From Gemmobacter denitrificans (GTDB lineage: Bacteria > Pseudomonadota > Alphaproteobacteria > Rhodobacterales > Rhodobacteraceae): a DNA stretch of 64,000 nucleotides. The position numbers and the translations under genes are program-made. Shown here in pieces: positions 24,937 through 34,110 of the stretch (within the stretch, counting starts at the first letter, position 1; every line of letters begins with the position of its first letter). Under the pieces are notes generated by a model. That model was not told the origin of the DNA and searched no databases. It worked only from the letters and a program-made list of their open reading frames with translations. The stretch spans positions 1-64,000 of the forward strand of contig NZ_JBALHR010000009.1 of the NCBI RefSeq assembly GCF_036964905.1, written 5' to 3'.

Positions 24937-27556
24937 ATTCATAGACCAGTTTCAGCGCGGCCATCGGTGTCAACTCATCGGGGTTCACTGCCTTGATGGC
25001 AGCTTCCAGCGCCGAAGGTCTGGCCGGGGCAGGGGGGGGCGGTGGCGGCGCTGCGCGGAACAGCGGCAGATCGTCGATCAGGGCCTTGGCCTTGCCGCCC
25101 CCCGCGCGTTCGCCCGCCTCCAGCGCCTCCAGAACCACCTTGGCGCGGTCGATCACCGCAGCGGGCAACCCGGCCAGCCGTGCCACCTGCACGCCATAGC
25201 TGCGGTCGGCGGCACCCTTGCGGACCTCATGCAGGAAGATCACCTCGCCTTCCCATTCCTTGACGCTGACGGTTGCGTTCTCCACGCCGGGCAGTTTGCC
25301 TGCCAGCGCCGTCATTTCGTGGTAATGGGTGGCGAACAGCGCGCGGCAGCGGTTCACATCATGCAGATGTTCCAGCGTCGCCCAGGCGATTGACAAGCCG
25401 TCATAGGTTGCGGTGCCCCGCCCGATTTCGTCCAGAATGACCAGCGCGCGGTCGTCGGCCTGATTCAGGATCGCGGCTGTTTCCACCATTTCCACCATGA
25501 AGGTGGATCGCCCGCGCGCCAGATCGTCACTCGCGCCAACCCGGCTGAACAACTGGCTGACCAGTCCGATATGCGCGGCCCGCGCCGGAACGAAAGATCC
25601 GGCTTGCGCCAGCAGTGCGATCAGGGCGTTCTGCCGCAGGAAGGTCGATTTACCGGCCATGTTCGGCCCGGTGAGCAGCCAGATGGCCGGCGTGCCGCTT
25701 TCGGTCAGCCCGCAGTCATTGGCGATGAAGGGGGCGCCGCCCTGACGGCGCAGCGCGCGTTCAACTACCGGGTGCCGCCCGGCCTGCACCGCAAAGGCGC
25801 GCGAGCCATCCACCTTTGGGCAGACCCAATCTTCGGCGGCAGCCAGATCGGCAAAGCCTGCCGCGACATCCAGTTCGGCCAGCCCGGCCGCCGCCACGCC
25901 AATCGGCCCGGCGTGATCCAGCACCGCCTGCCGCAGCGCAGCGAAGTGGCGCTTCTCCAGTTCCAGCGCATGATTGCCCGCATTCAGGATGCGGGTTTCC
26001 AGCGCGCTCAGCTCCACCGTGGTAAAGCGCACCTGGTTGGCGGTGGTCTGGCGGTGAATGAAGGTTTCATTCAGCGGCGGTGCCAGCATCCGTTCGGCAT
26101 GGGTCGAGGTGGTTTCGATGAAATATCCCAGCACATTATTATGTTTGATCTTCAGGCTCTGTATGCCCGTTCGTGTGATGAACTCGGCCTGCATCCCGGC
26201 GATCACGCCACGGCCTTCGTCGCGCAGCCGTCTGGTTTCGTCCAATTCGGGGTCAAAACCGCTGGCGATAAAGCCGCCATCGCGCGACAGCAGCGGAGGT
26301 TCATCCACAAGTGATTGATCCAGAAGGGAAATAAGGTTGTCATGCCCGCGCAGCCCTTGGCTGGATCGGGCCAGCAAGGCGCTGTCTTGCCCCGACATCA
26401 GATCGGCAATCAATCCGGCCTGCGACAGGCCATTTCGGATCGCGGCAAGGTCACGCGGCCCGCCCCGGTCCAAGGCCAGCCGCGACAGGGCCCGGTCCAT
26501 GTCTGGCACCCGGCGCAGGGCGTTGCGCAGATCCTCGCGCAGCCGGGGGTGATCGAGCAGCAGCGCAACTGCGCCATGCCGTTCGGCGATCAGCGCCAGA
26601 TCACAGGACGGTGCCGACAACCGCCGCTCCAGCAGGCGCGCACCGCCTGCCGTGGCCGTATGGTCCACACAGTCCAGCAGCGATCCCGCCCGCCCGCCTG
26701 ACAGCGCGGCGTTGATTTCCAGATTGCGCCGCGTGGCGGCATCGATCTGCATGGCGCCGCCCAAGGCTTCGCGCAGGGGTGGGCGCAGCAGGGGCAGTTT
26801 GCCGCGCTGCGTCAGATCCAGATATTCGACCAGCGCCCCCATGGCCGAAAGCTCGGCCCGCCCGAAACTGCCAAAAGCCTCCAGCGTGCCCACCTGCCAC
26901 AGCGCGCACAGCCGCCGCTCGGCCCCGGTGCTGTCAAACCCCGCCCGCGCCAGCGGCGTGACCGCCGCCCCCAGATCGGTGATGATCGGGGCCAGTTCGG
27001 CCATCAGGCCTTCGCTCACCAGCACTTCGCGCGGGGAAAGCCGCGCCAGTTCCGGCGACAGGCGGTTGCGCGGGCAGGGCATGACCCGCAATTCGCCAGT
27101 GGAAATATCGGTCCAGACCAGCGCGCCTTCGTCGCGCACCTCGGCAAAGGCCGCCAGATAATTATGCCGCCGCGCTTCCAGCAGGCTGTCTTCGGTCAGG
27201 GTGCCCGGCGTGACCAGCCGCACCACATCGCGCCGCACCACCGATTTCGATCCGCGCTTCTTGGCCTCGGCCGGGTCTTCCATCTGTTCGGCAATGGCCA
27301 CACGAAAGCCCTTGCGGATCAGCGCCAGCAGATAGCCTTCGGCCGCATGGACCGGCACGCCGCACATCGGGATCGGTTCGCCCAGATGAAAGCCGCGCTT
27401 GGTCAGCGCAATATCCAGGGCCGCCGCCGCCGCTTCGGCATCGGCAAAGAACATCTCGTAGAAATCGCCCATCCGGTAGAACAGGATCGCATCGGCATAG
27501 CCGGCCTTGATCTCCAGATATTGCGCCATCATCGGCGTTACGGCGTCATCGGTCAC
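24917..27556 (-). CDS. mutS: DNA mismatch repair protein MutS
   Basis: 879 residues. It recognises mismatches and recruits MutL. The mismatch-binding motif FYRMGDFYEMF (residues 26-36) has the Phe-x-Glu that stacks on the mispair. Walker A is GPNMAGKST (about residue 628), then FMVEMVE and Walker B ALVILDEIGRGTATYDG; FATHYHEM is the His switch. A Pro run (APPPPPPAPARP) separates the ATPase from the C-terminal helix-loop-helix used for tetramerisation. The start is GTG 27556, supported by AGGAGGA about 7 bases upstream. Convergent with grpE, divergent from maeB. Confidence 0.96.
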   Translation of the reverse strand: MTDDAVTPMMAQYLEIKAGYADAILFYRMGDFYEMFFADAEAAAAALDIALTKRGFHLGEPIPMCGVPVHAAEGYLLALIRKGFRVAIAEQMEDPAEAKKRGSKSVVRRDVVRLVTPGTLTEDSLLEARRHNYLAAFAEVRDEGALVWTDISTGELRVMPCPRNRLSPELARLSPREVLVSEGLMAELAPIITDLGAAVTPLARAGFDSTGAERRLCALWQVGTLEAFGSFGRAELSAMGALVEYLDLTQRGKLPLLRPPLREALGGAMQIDAATRRNLEINAALSGGRAGSLLDCVDHTATAGGARLLERRLSAPSCDLALIAERHGAVALLLDHPRLREDLRNALRRVPDMDRALSRLALDRGGPRDLAAIRNGLSQAGLIADLMSGQDSALLARSSQGLRGHDNLISLLDQSLVDEPPLLSRDGGFIASGFDPELDETRRLRDEGRGVIAGMQAEFITRTGIQSLKIKHNNVLGYFIETTSTHAERMLAPPLNETFIHRQTTANQVRFTTVELSALETRILNAGNHALELEKRHFAALRQAVLDHAGPIGVAAAGLAELDVAAGFADLAAAEDWVCPKVDGSRAFAVQAGRHPVVERALRRQGGAPFIANDCGLTESGTPAIWLLTGPNMAGKSTFLRQNALIALLAQAGSFVPARAAHIGLVSQLFSRVGASDDLARGRSTFMVEMVETAAILNQADDRALVILDEIGRGTATYDGLSIAWATLEHLHDVNRCRALFATHYHEMTALAGKLPGVENATVSVKEWEGEVIFLHEVRKGAADRSYGVQVARLAGLPAAVIDRAKVVLEALEAGERAGGGKAKALIDDLPLFRAAPPPPPPAPARPSALEAAIKAVNPDELTPMAALKLVYEWKQALE

Positions 27557-27682
27557 GGGTTGTCCTCCTGCAGTCCCGCGACCCTACAAAAGCGCCCGCG
27601 CGGCGAAAAGCGCCAAACCGCAATTGGCACAGGCCCTGTGGGGCGTTAAGAGGGCAGGGAAACCCCACAGGATGGCCCCCTG

Positions 27683-29938
27683 ATGACCAAAACCAAGATC
27701 ACCCCCGAAGAGGCGCTTGCCTATCACCTGGAACCGCGCCCGGGCAAATACGATATCGTCGCCTCGACCCCGATGGCCACGCAGCGCGATCTGAGCCTCG
27801 CCTACAGCCCCGGCGTTGCCGTGCCGGTGCAGGCCATCGCGGAACGCCCGGAAACCGCCTATGACTATACGGTCAAGGGCAATATGGTGGCGGTGATTTC
27901 CAACGGGACAGCGATCCTTGGCCTTGGCAATCTGGGGGCGCTGGCGTCCAAGCCGGTGATGGAAGGCAAGGCGGTGCTGTTCAAGCGCTTTGCCGATGTG
28001 AATGCCATCGATATCGAGCTTGATACCGAAGACGCCGATGAAATCATCAAGGCCGTTTCGCTGATGGGGCCGACCTTCGGCGGCATCAACCTTGAAGACA
28101 TAAAGGCGCCGGAATGTTTCATCATTGAACAGCGCCTGAAAGAGATCATGGACATTCCGGTGTTCCATGACGATCAGCACGGTACGGCGGTGATCTGCGC
28201 CGCCGGTCTGATCAACGCGTTGGAGATCAGCGGCAAGAAGATCGAAGATGTGCGCATCGTGCTGAACGGGGCAGGAGCGGCGGGCATAGCCTGTCTTGAA
28301 CTGCTCAAGGCGATGGGGGCGCGGCATGACAATTGCATCATGTGCGACACCAAGGGCGTGATCTGGCAGGGCCGTACCGAGGGCATGAACCAGTGGAAAT
28401 CGGCCCATGCCGCGCGCACGGATGCCCGCACGCTGGAAGAGGCGATGGTCGGGGCCGATGTCTTCCTGGGCGTTTCGGCCAAGGGCGCGGTGACGCCCGA
28501 AATGGTGGCCAGCATGGCCGACAATCCGGTCATTTTCGCCATGGCCAACCCTGATCCGGAAATCACCCCCGAAGAGGCCCATGCCGTGCGCGCCGATGCC
28601 ATCGTGGCCACCGGGCGCAGCGATTATCCGAACCAGGTCAATAACGTCCTCGGCTTCCCCTATCTGTTCCGGGGGGCGCTGGATATTCATGCCCGCGCGA
28701 TCAATGACGAGATGAAGATCGCCTGCGCCAAGGCCCTCGCTGCCCTCGCGCGTGAGGATGTGCCGGATGAAGTTGCGATGGCCTATGGCCGCAAGCTCTC
28801 TTTCGGGCGCGATTACATCATCCCGACGCCCTTTGACCCGCGTCTGATCCATGTCATCCCACCTGCCGTTGCCAAGGCGGGCATGGATACCGGCGTGGCC
28901 CGCCGCCCGATCATCGATCTGAAGGGCTATGAGGCCAGCCTGAAGGCGCGGATGGACCCGACCGCCTCGATCCTGCAGGGGGTGCATGCCCGCGCCAAGG
29001 CCGCGCAGGCCCGGATGATCTTTGCCGAAGGCGATGATCCCCGCGTGCTGCGCGCCGCCGTCGCCTATCAGCGCGCTGGTCTGGGCAAGGCGCTGGTGGT
29101 GGGCCGCGAAAGCGACGTGCGCGAAAAGCTGGAAGGCGCAGGTCTGCAGGATGCCGTGCGCGAGCTGGAAGTGGTGAATGCCGGCAATTCCCGCCATCTC
29201 GACCAGTACAAGGATTTTCTCTACAAACGTCTGCAGCGGCAGGGGTTTGACGATCACGATATCCGCCGTCTGGCCACCCGCGACCGGCACGTCTTTTCCT
29301 CGCTCATGCTGGCGCATGGCCATGGCGACGGGCTGATCACCGGGGCCACCCGCAAATCGGCCCATGTTCTCAGCCTTATCAACCATGTCTTCGATGCCAA
29401 GGCGGCAGATGGGGCCGTGGGGGTGACGGCGCTGCTGCACAAGGGCCGGATCGTGCTGATCAGCGATACGCTGGTGCATGAATGGCCCGATGCCGAAGAT
29501 CTGGCGCAGATCGCTGTCCGCTCGGCGAGCGTGGCCCGCGGTCTGGGGCTGGAGCCGCGCGTGGCTTTCGTCAGCTTTTCGACCTTCGGCTATCCGGTGT
29601 CGGAACGTGCAACCAAGATGCATGATGCGCCGCGCGTGCTGGACGATATGAAGGTCGATTTCGAATATGATGGCGAAATGGCCGTGGATGTGGCGCTGAA
29701 CCCGCAGGCCATGGCGCAATATCCGTTCTGCCGCCTGTCGGGCCCGGCCAATATTCTGGTGGTTCCGGCGCGGCATTCGGCCTCGATCTCGGTCAAGCTG
29801 ATGCAGGAAATGGCCGGGGCGACCGTGATCGGCCCGATTCTGACTGGGGTGAAAAAGCCGATCCAGATCTGTTCGACCAATTCGACGGTGAACGATATCC
29901 TGAACATGGCAGCGCTGGCTGCCTGCAAGATCGGCTAA
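27683..29938 (+). CDS. maeB: NADP-dependent malic enzyme with C-terminal phosphotransacetylase-like domain
   Basis: 751 residues. It oxidatively decarboxylates malate to pyruvate with NADP. The malic enzyme part (about residues 1-430) shows SLAYSPGVAVP, the catalytic region VFHDDQHGTAVI and the NADP fold IVLNGAGAAGIACLELL. The C-terminal part (about 440-751) is a PTA/PTB-like domain (RMIFAEGDDPRVLRAA, FSSLMLAHGHGDGLITGAT). In this hybrid class the PTA-like domain is regulatory (acetyl-CoA response) rather than catalytic. Start ATG 27683. It is followed 15 bases later by a ribokinase-family gene. Confidence 0.95.
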   Translation: MTKTKITPEEALAYHLEPRPGKYDIVASTPMATQRDLSLAYSPGVAVPVQAIAERPETAYDYTVKGNMVAVISNGTAILGLGNLGALASKPVMEGKAVLFKRFADVNAIDIELDTEDADEIIKAVSLMGPTFGGINLEDIKAPECFIIEQRLKEIMDIPVFHDDQHGTAVICAAGLINALEISGKKIEDVRIVLNGAGAAGIACLELLKAMGARHDNCIMCDTKGVIWQGRTEGMNQWKSAHAARTDARTLEEAMVGADVFLGVSAKGAVTPEMVASMADNPVIFAMANPDPEITPEEAHAVRADAIVATGRSDYPNQVNNVLGFPYLFRGALDIHARAINDEMKIACAKALAALAREDVPDEVAMAYGRKLSFGRDYIIPTPFDPRLIHVIPPAVAKAGMDTGVARRPIIDLKGYEASLKARMDPTASILQGVHARAKAAQARMIFAEGDDPRVLRAAVAYQRAGLGKALVVGRESDVREKLEGAGLQDAVRELEVVNAGNSRHLDQYKDFLYKRLQRQGFDDHDIRRLATRDRHVFSSLMLAHGHGDGLITGATRKSAHVLSLINHVFDAKAADGAVGVTALLHKGRIVLISDTLVHEWPDAEDLAQIAVRSASVARGLGLEPRVAFVSFSTFGYPVSERATKMHDAPRVLDDMKVDFEYDGEMAVDVALNPQAMAQYPFCRLSGPANILVVPARHSASISVKLMQEMAGATVIGPILTGVKKPIQICSTNSTVNDILNMAALAACKIG

Positions 29939-29953
29939 AAGGGGGCGCGGGCC

Positions 29954-30814
29954 ATGACGGTATACAATCTGGGTTCGATCAATATCGACCATGTTTACCG
30001 CGTGCCGCACCTGCCTGCGCCGGGGGAAACCCTTTCGGCGCAGGCCTATGCGCAGGGTTTGGGGGGCAAGGGCGCCAACCAGTCCGTTGCCGCTGCACGG
30101 GCCGGGGCGCGGGCCGTGCATATCGGGGCAATAGGGCCGAACAGTGACTGGGTGCTGGATCAGCTGCGCGCCTATGGCGTTGATCTGTCGGGCGTCAGCC
30201 TGCTGTCCGAACCCACGGGCCATGCGATCATCAATGTCGATCCTGGGGCCGAAAATGCCATCGTCATCTATCCCGGGGCCAATCGGGCGGTGACGCCCGC
30301 CATGGTGCAGGCCGCGCTGGATGGCGCTGGCCCCGGCGATACGCTGCTGATCCAGAACGAAACCTCGGCCCAGACCGAGGCGGCGGCAATTGCGGCGGCG
30401 CGCGGGCTGTGTGTGATCTATTCGGCGGCCCCCTTTGATATTGCAGCGGTCCGGGCGGTCTTGCCGCATACGGGCCTGATGGTGATGAATGAAATCGAGG
30501 CCGAACAGACCCGCGCCGCGTTGGGGGCACTGCCGCAGATGGATTGTCTCATCACCAAAGGCGCGCAGGGGGCCGAATGGATTTCGGCTGGAACGGAGCC
30601 GCTTTTCGTGCCCGCCTTCCGCGTTGATCCGGTCGATACCACCGGCGCGGGGGATACCTTCATTGGCACGCTCGCGGCGGCGCTTGATCTTGGCCTTGAC
30701 CGGGTATCGGCCATGCGCAGGGCGGCGGCGGCCTCGGCCCTGCAGGTGACGCGCCCGGGGGCGGCACAGGCGATCGCCTCGGCTGCCGAAGTGGATGCGT
30801 TTATGGCGGGTTAG
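29954..30814 (+). CDS. rbsK: Ribokinase-family (PfkB) sugar kinase
   Basis: 286-residue PfkB kinase. LGSINIDHVYRVPHLPAPGET and GLGGKGANQSVAAARAGA are the first PfkB signature, with the sugar-binding Asp and Gly-Gly. DTTGAGDTFIGTLAAAL is the second signature, with the catalytic Asp and anion hole. Closest in pattern to ribokinase, which phosphorylates ribose at O5. It is not next to ribose transport genes, so the exact sugar is uncertain. It may be co-transcribed with maeB. Its stop overlaps the addA stop on the other strand by 4 bases. Confidence 0.82.
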   Translation: MTVYNLGSINIDHVYRVPHLPAPGETLSAQAYAQGLGGKGANQSVAAARAGARAVHIGAIGPNSDWVLDQLRAYGVDLSGVSLLSEPTGHAIINVDPGAENAIVIYPGANRAVTPAMVQAALDGAGPGDTLLIQNETSAQTEAAAIAAARGLCVIYSAAPFDIAAVRAVLPHTGLMVMNEIEAEQTRAALGALPQMDCLITKGAQGAEWISAGTEPLFVPAFRVDPVDTTGAGDTFIGTLAAALDLGLDRVSAMRRAAAASALQVTRPGAAQAIASAAEVDAFMAG

Positions 30815-33800
30815 AGCCGCATAAGCTGCGCGGTTCGGGTCCAGAGGATCGCACAGTCGATCCGCTTGTCAGGATAGATTTGCGCCAAGGCCCCCCGGTA
30901 TGCCGCCATCTGCCGAAGCAGACCTTCGGGCACATCCTCGGCCCGGTCGGGGACGATGGCGTTGGATTTGTAATCCACCACCAGCACATGATCAGGCCGC
31001 ACAAGAAGCCGGTCGATCGTGCCGAACAGCCGCTGCCCCTCATGGTCTGCCGTGACAGCGACCTCGGTCAGCGCATCCGGCGCGAAGATATCCTTCAGGT
31101 GCGGGGCCGTGATCAGCGCGGCGGCCTCGGCCAGCAAGGTGTCGCGCAGCCCTGCATCGGGGATCAGTGCGGCGGCAATCGCCGGCCATTCGGCGGCGTC
31201 GATCACCGGCAGATGTTCCAGCAGGGCGTGCAGCCAGGTGCCGCGCTGACGGGCATCCGGCTGTTCGCCCTCGGCGTCACCCAGAATGGTCTTTGCGCCA
31301 CTCAGATCGGACGGGCTGATGGTCTTTTCCACAGGCGGAGGTGGCGCTGCGGGGCGGATGGCCCAGTCCGGCAGGCCAATCGGAGCGCCCAATTCCGCAG
31401 GAACAGAGACGTTTTCGGCTGTGGGCCAGTCTCCGAACTGATAGCTCAGCCCCCCCGCCGCATCTGCTGTCGCGCCAAGGTCCATCGCGGCGCTGCGGAT
31501 CAGATCATACCAGGCGGGCGGCGCATCGTCGGATTTCTGCGCCGCCAGCTTGCCCGCAGCCGCCACGATCAGCCAGCTTTGCGCCCGTGTCAGCGCGACA
31601 TAGAGCAGCCGCAGGCTTTCGGCCTTGGCCAGCGCCGACCGTTCGCCCTGCGCGAAGGCCATGGCGGCGGGGCTTTCGGCCCCTGCCATGCGCCACACCG
31701 CGGTGCCTGCCAGGCGCAGCACTTCATCCCGGTCGCGGGCGGTGTAATCGGCGGTGTCAGGCAGGATGACGATAGGCGCCTCCAGACCCTTGGCGCCATG
31801 CACGGTCATCACCCGGATCTTTTGCCCGGCACTGTCCATCTGGCGCTTGATATCCACATCATCGCTTTGCAGCCAGGTCAGGAACCCGGTCAGGCTGGGC
31901 ACATCCGACCGTTCATAGGCCAGCGCCTGGGCAAGCAGGGCATCAATTCCGTCTTCGGCCTCGGCCCCCAGCCGCGCCAGCAATTTGCGGCGGCCATCAT
32001 GGCGCGTCAGCAGGCGTTCGATCAGGTCAAAGGGGCGCAGATAATCGGCCTGATCCCGCAGATCCTGCAGGATTGCCCGGGTTTCTTCGTGCCCCTCGGC
32101 CCCGCGCAAGGCGGCCCAGAGATAGCCCTTGCGCGGCTGTGCCAGCGCATAAAGCTGCGCCTCGGTCCAGCCGAACAGCGGCGAGCGCAGCGCCTCGGCC
32201 AGTGCCAGATCATCTTCGGGCATGGCCAGAAAGGCCAGTGTCGCGCTGATGTCCTTCACCGCCAGTTCGCCGCCCAGATGCAGCCGGTCGGCCCCGGCAA
32301 TCGGCAGGCCAGCGGCCTTGCAGGCGCGGATCACCTCGGCAAACAGGGGGGACCGACGCCGCACCAGAACCAGAAAATCCCCGGCATGGGCAGGGCGGGG
32401 GCCCTCTTCGGTGGGGATTGCCGTTCCGGCTTCCAGAATGGCCTTGATCCGTTCGGCCACGCGGCGGCCCAGTTGCGCCGCGTGATGTTCGCCGGTAATC
32501 AGGTCAACCGGATTGGTCCAATCCTCATCTTCCGGGGTTTCGCCCGCCGGGATGGGGGGCCAGATTTCCACACGTCCGGGCATGGCATCGCGGAAGGCAA
32601 TATGTCTCGAAGCGCCGCCCAGAGCCGCATGTGCGGCATTCGGAAAGGTGCGATCGACCAAAGACAGGATCGCGGGCGAAGACCGGAAGGAATATTCCAA
32701 CTGCATCGACTGGAATGGGGCGTCGATCAGCGCCAGCCGTTCGGCAAAGCTGTCGCGCATGCGGGCAAAGGCCGAAACATCGGCCCCCTGAAAGGAATAG
32801 ATCGATTGCTTCTGATCGCCGACGACAAAGATCGTGCGTTCCACATCCCGCGCGCCCTGACCCGAGGTGAATTCCTGCGCCAGAAGTTCGATCACCTTCC
32901 ATTGGTCGGGCGAGGTATCCTGCGCCTCGTCCACCAGGATATGGTCAATCCCGCCATCCAGCCGGAACAGCACCCATTGCGCGACCGAAGGATCGGTCAG
33001 CAGTGCCTTGGCGCGGGCGATCAGATCATCGAAATCCAGCGCCCCGCGTGCCTGTTTGCGCGCAGAATAAAGCGGCAGGAAGGCCGCCGCAAAGCGGTGC
33101 AAGGTGGCGGTCTTGCGCGCGGCCTGCAGGCCGATGCGCAAGGGCCGGGCCGCCTCGACCCGCAGCATCAGCGCGTTCAGGCGATCCTGCAGATGTGCCA
33201 GTTTCGGCTGGGTTGCCTTGGTGGCAATGGCCTCCAGCCGCGCGGTATAGCTTTTGCCTTCAACCTTGGATTCGCCAAACAGCAGCGCGGATTCCAGATC
33301 GGACAGAGTGGCCATACCTGGCGATTCCAGCCGAATAGAGACGATTTTTGCCCCGGTCTTGGCATCATTCGTGGAACCGCCCAGCAGGATATTGCCGGCA
33401 TCGGCCAACAATTCGGCCTCTCCTCCCAGCAGGACCGCATCCAATAACGCGGCTTCGGTCATGTCCGGGGGCAAGCCGAACAGCGCCGCGCATTCCGCCG
33501 GGCCGAGGGGCGGCACGAATTGGGCCGCGTTGCGGGCAATTTCGGCGGTCAGCTGGGCGAAATCCTCGCCGGTATACAGGCTTGCCAGATCAGACACGGC
33601 TTCGGGGGCCAGATGATCGGCCATTTCCTCAACGATTTCGTCGCGCAGCAGCGTGGCCGCCCGGTCATCCATTTCGGTGAATTGGGGCGAAACACCCGCC
33701 TCCATCGGAAAGCGGCGCAGCAGGGTGGCGCAGAAGCTGTGGATCGTCTGAATCCGCAGCCCCCCCGGCGTTTCAATGGCGCGGGCGAACAGCCGCCGCG

Positions 33801-34110
33801 CCTCGGCCAGCGTGGTTTGTGACACATCGCCCGCGATGCCCAGATCGACCAGAGCCTTGCGCAGATCGGCCTCGGGTTTCATCGCCCATTCGCCCAGACG
33901 CCGGAACAGCCGGTTCTGCATCTCGGTCGCTGCGGCCTTGGTATAGGTCAGGCACAGGATGCGCGCGGGTTCCACCCCCGCCAGCAGCAGCCGGGCCACG
34001 CGATCGGTCAGCACCCGGGTCTTGCCCGAACCTGCATTGGCGGCCAGCCAGGTGGAATGATGCGGATCGGCGGCCTGAACCTGCCTTTCGCTGGCGGCGT
34101 TGCGGATCAT
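30811..34110 (-). CDS. addA: Double-strand break repair helicase-nuclease AddA
   Basis: 1099-residue UvrD-type helicase with a C-terminal nuclease domain, the alphaproteobacterial counterpart of RecB. Motif I is WLAANAGSGKTRVLTDR (about residues 23-38), motif II is HILVDEAQDTS, then GDQKQSIYSFQGA, and motif VI lies in RLLYVALTRAQ. The nuclease core near the C-terminus is VLVVDYKSNAI (Asp and Lys of the RecB nuclease fold). ATG 34110 overlaps the addB stop (ATGA). In many relatives a thioredoxin gene follows addA; here the next gene is the convergent kinase instead. Confidence 0.95.
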   Translation of the reverse strand: MIRNAASERQVQAADPHHSTWLAANAGSGKTRVLTDRVARLLLAGVEPARILCLTYTKAAATEMQNRLFRRLGEWAMKPEADLRKALVDLGIAGDVSQTTLAEARRLFARAIETPGGLRIQTIHSFCATLLRRFPMEAGVSPQFTEMDDRAATLLRDEIVEEMADHLAPEAVSDLASLYTGEDFAQLTAEIARNAAQFVPPLGPAECAALFGLPPDMTEAALLDAVLLGGEAELLADAGNILLGGSTNDAKTGAKIVSIRLESPGMATLSDLESALLFGESKVEGKSYTARLEAIATKATQPKLAHLQDRLNALMLRVEAARPLRIGLQAARKTATLHRFAAAFLPLYSARKQARGALDFDDLIARAKALLTDPSVAQWVLFRLDGGIDHILVDEAQDTSPDQWKVIELLAQEFTSGQGARDVERTIFVVGDQKQSIYSFQGADVSAFARMRDSFAERLALIDAPFQSMQLEYSFRSSPAILSLVDRTFPNAAHAALGGASRHIAFRDAMPGRVEIWPPIPAGETPEDEDWTNPVDLITGEHHAAQLGRRVAERIKAILEAGTAIPTEEGPRPAHAGDFLVLVRRRSPLFAEVIRACKAAGLPIAGADRLHLGGELAVKDISATLAFLAMPEDDLALAEALRSPLFGWTEAQLYALAQPRKGYLWAALRGAEGHEETRAILQDLRDQADYLRPFDLIERLLTRHDGRRKLLARLGAEAEDGIDALLAQALAYERSDVPSLTGFLTWLQSDDVDIKRQMDSAGQKIRVMTVHGAKGLEAPIVILPDTADYTARDRDEVLRLAGTAVWRMAGAESPAAMAFAQGERSALAKAESLRLLYVALTRAQSWLIVAAAGKLAAQKSDDAPPAWYDLIRSAAMDLGATADAAGGLSYQFGDWPTAENVSVPAELGAPIGLPDWAIRPAAPPPPVEKTISPSDLSGAKTILGDAEGEQPDARQRGTWLHALLEHLPVIDAAEWPAIAAALIPDAGLRDTLLAEAAALITAPHLKDIFAPDALTEVAVTADHEGQRLFGTIDRLLVRPDHVLVVDYKSNAIVPDRAEDVPEGLLRQMAAYRGALAQIYPDKRIDCAILWTRTAQLMRL

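Noticed and set aside
27584..30469. Long open frame (about 960 codons) antisense to maeB and the ribokinase gene
   Set aside because: High third-position GC creates long opposite-strand frames. It is His/Arg-rich, has no recognisable domain, and both sense genes are clear.
30880..33447. 855-codon open frame antisense to addA
   Set aside because: Same artefact; addA carries all helicase motifs.
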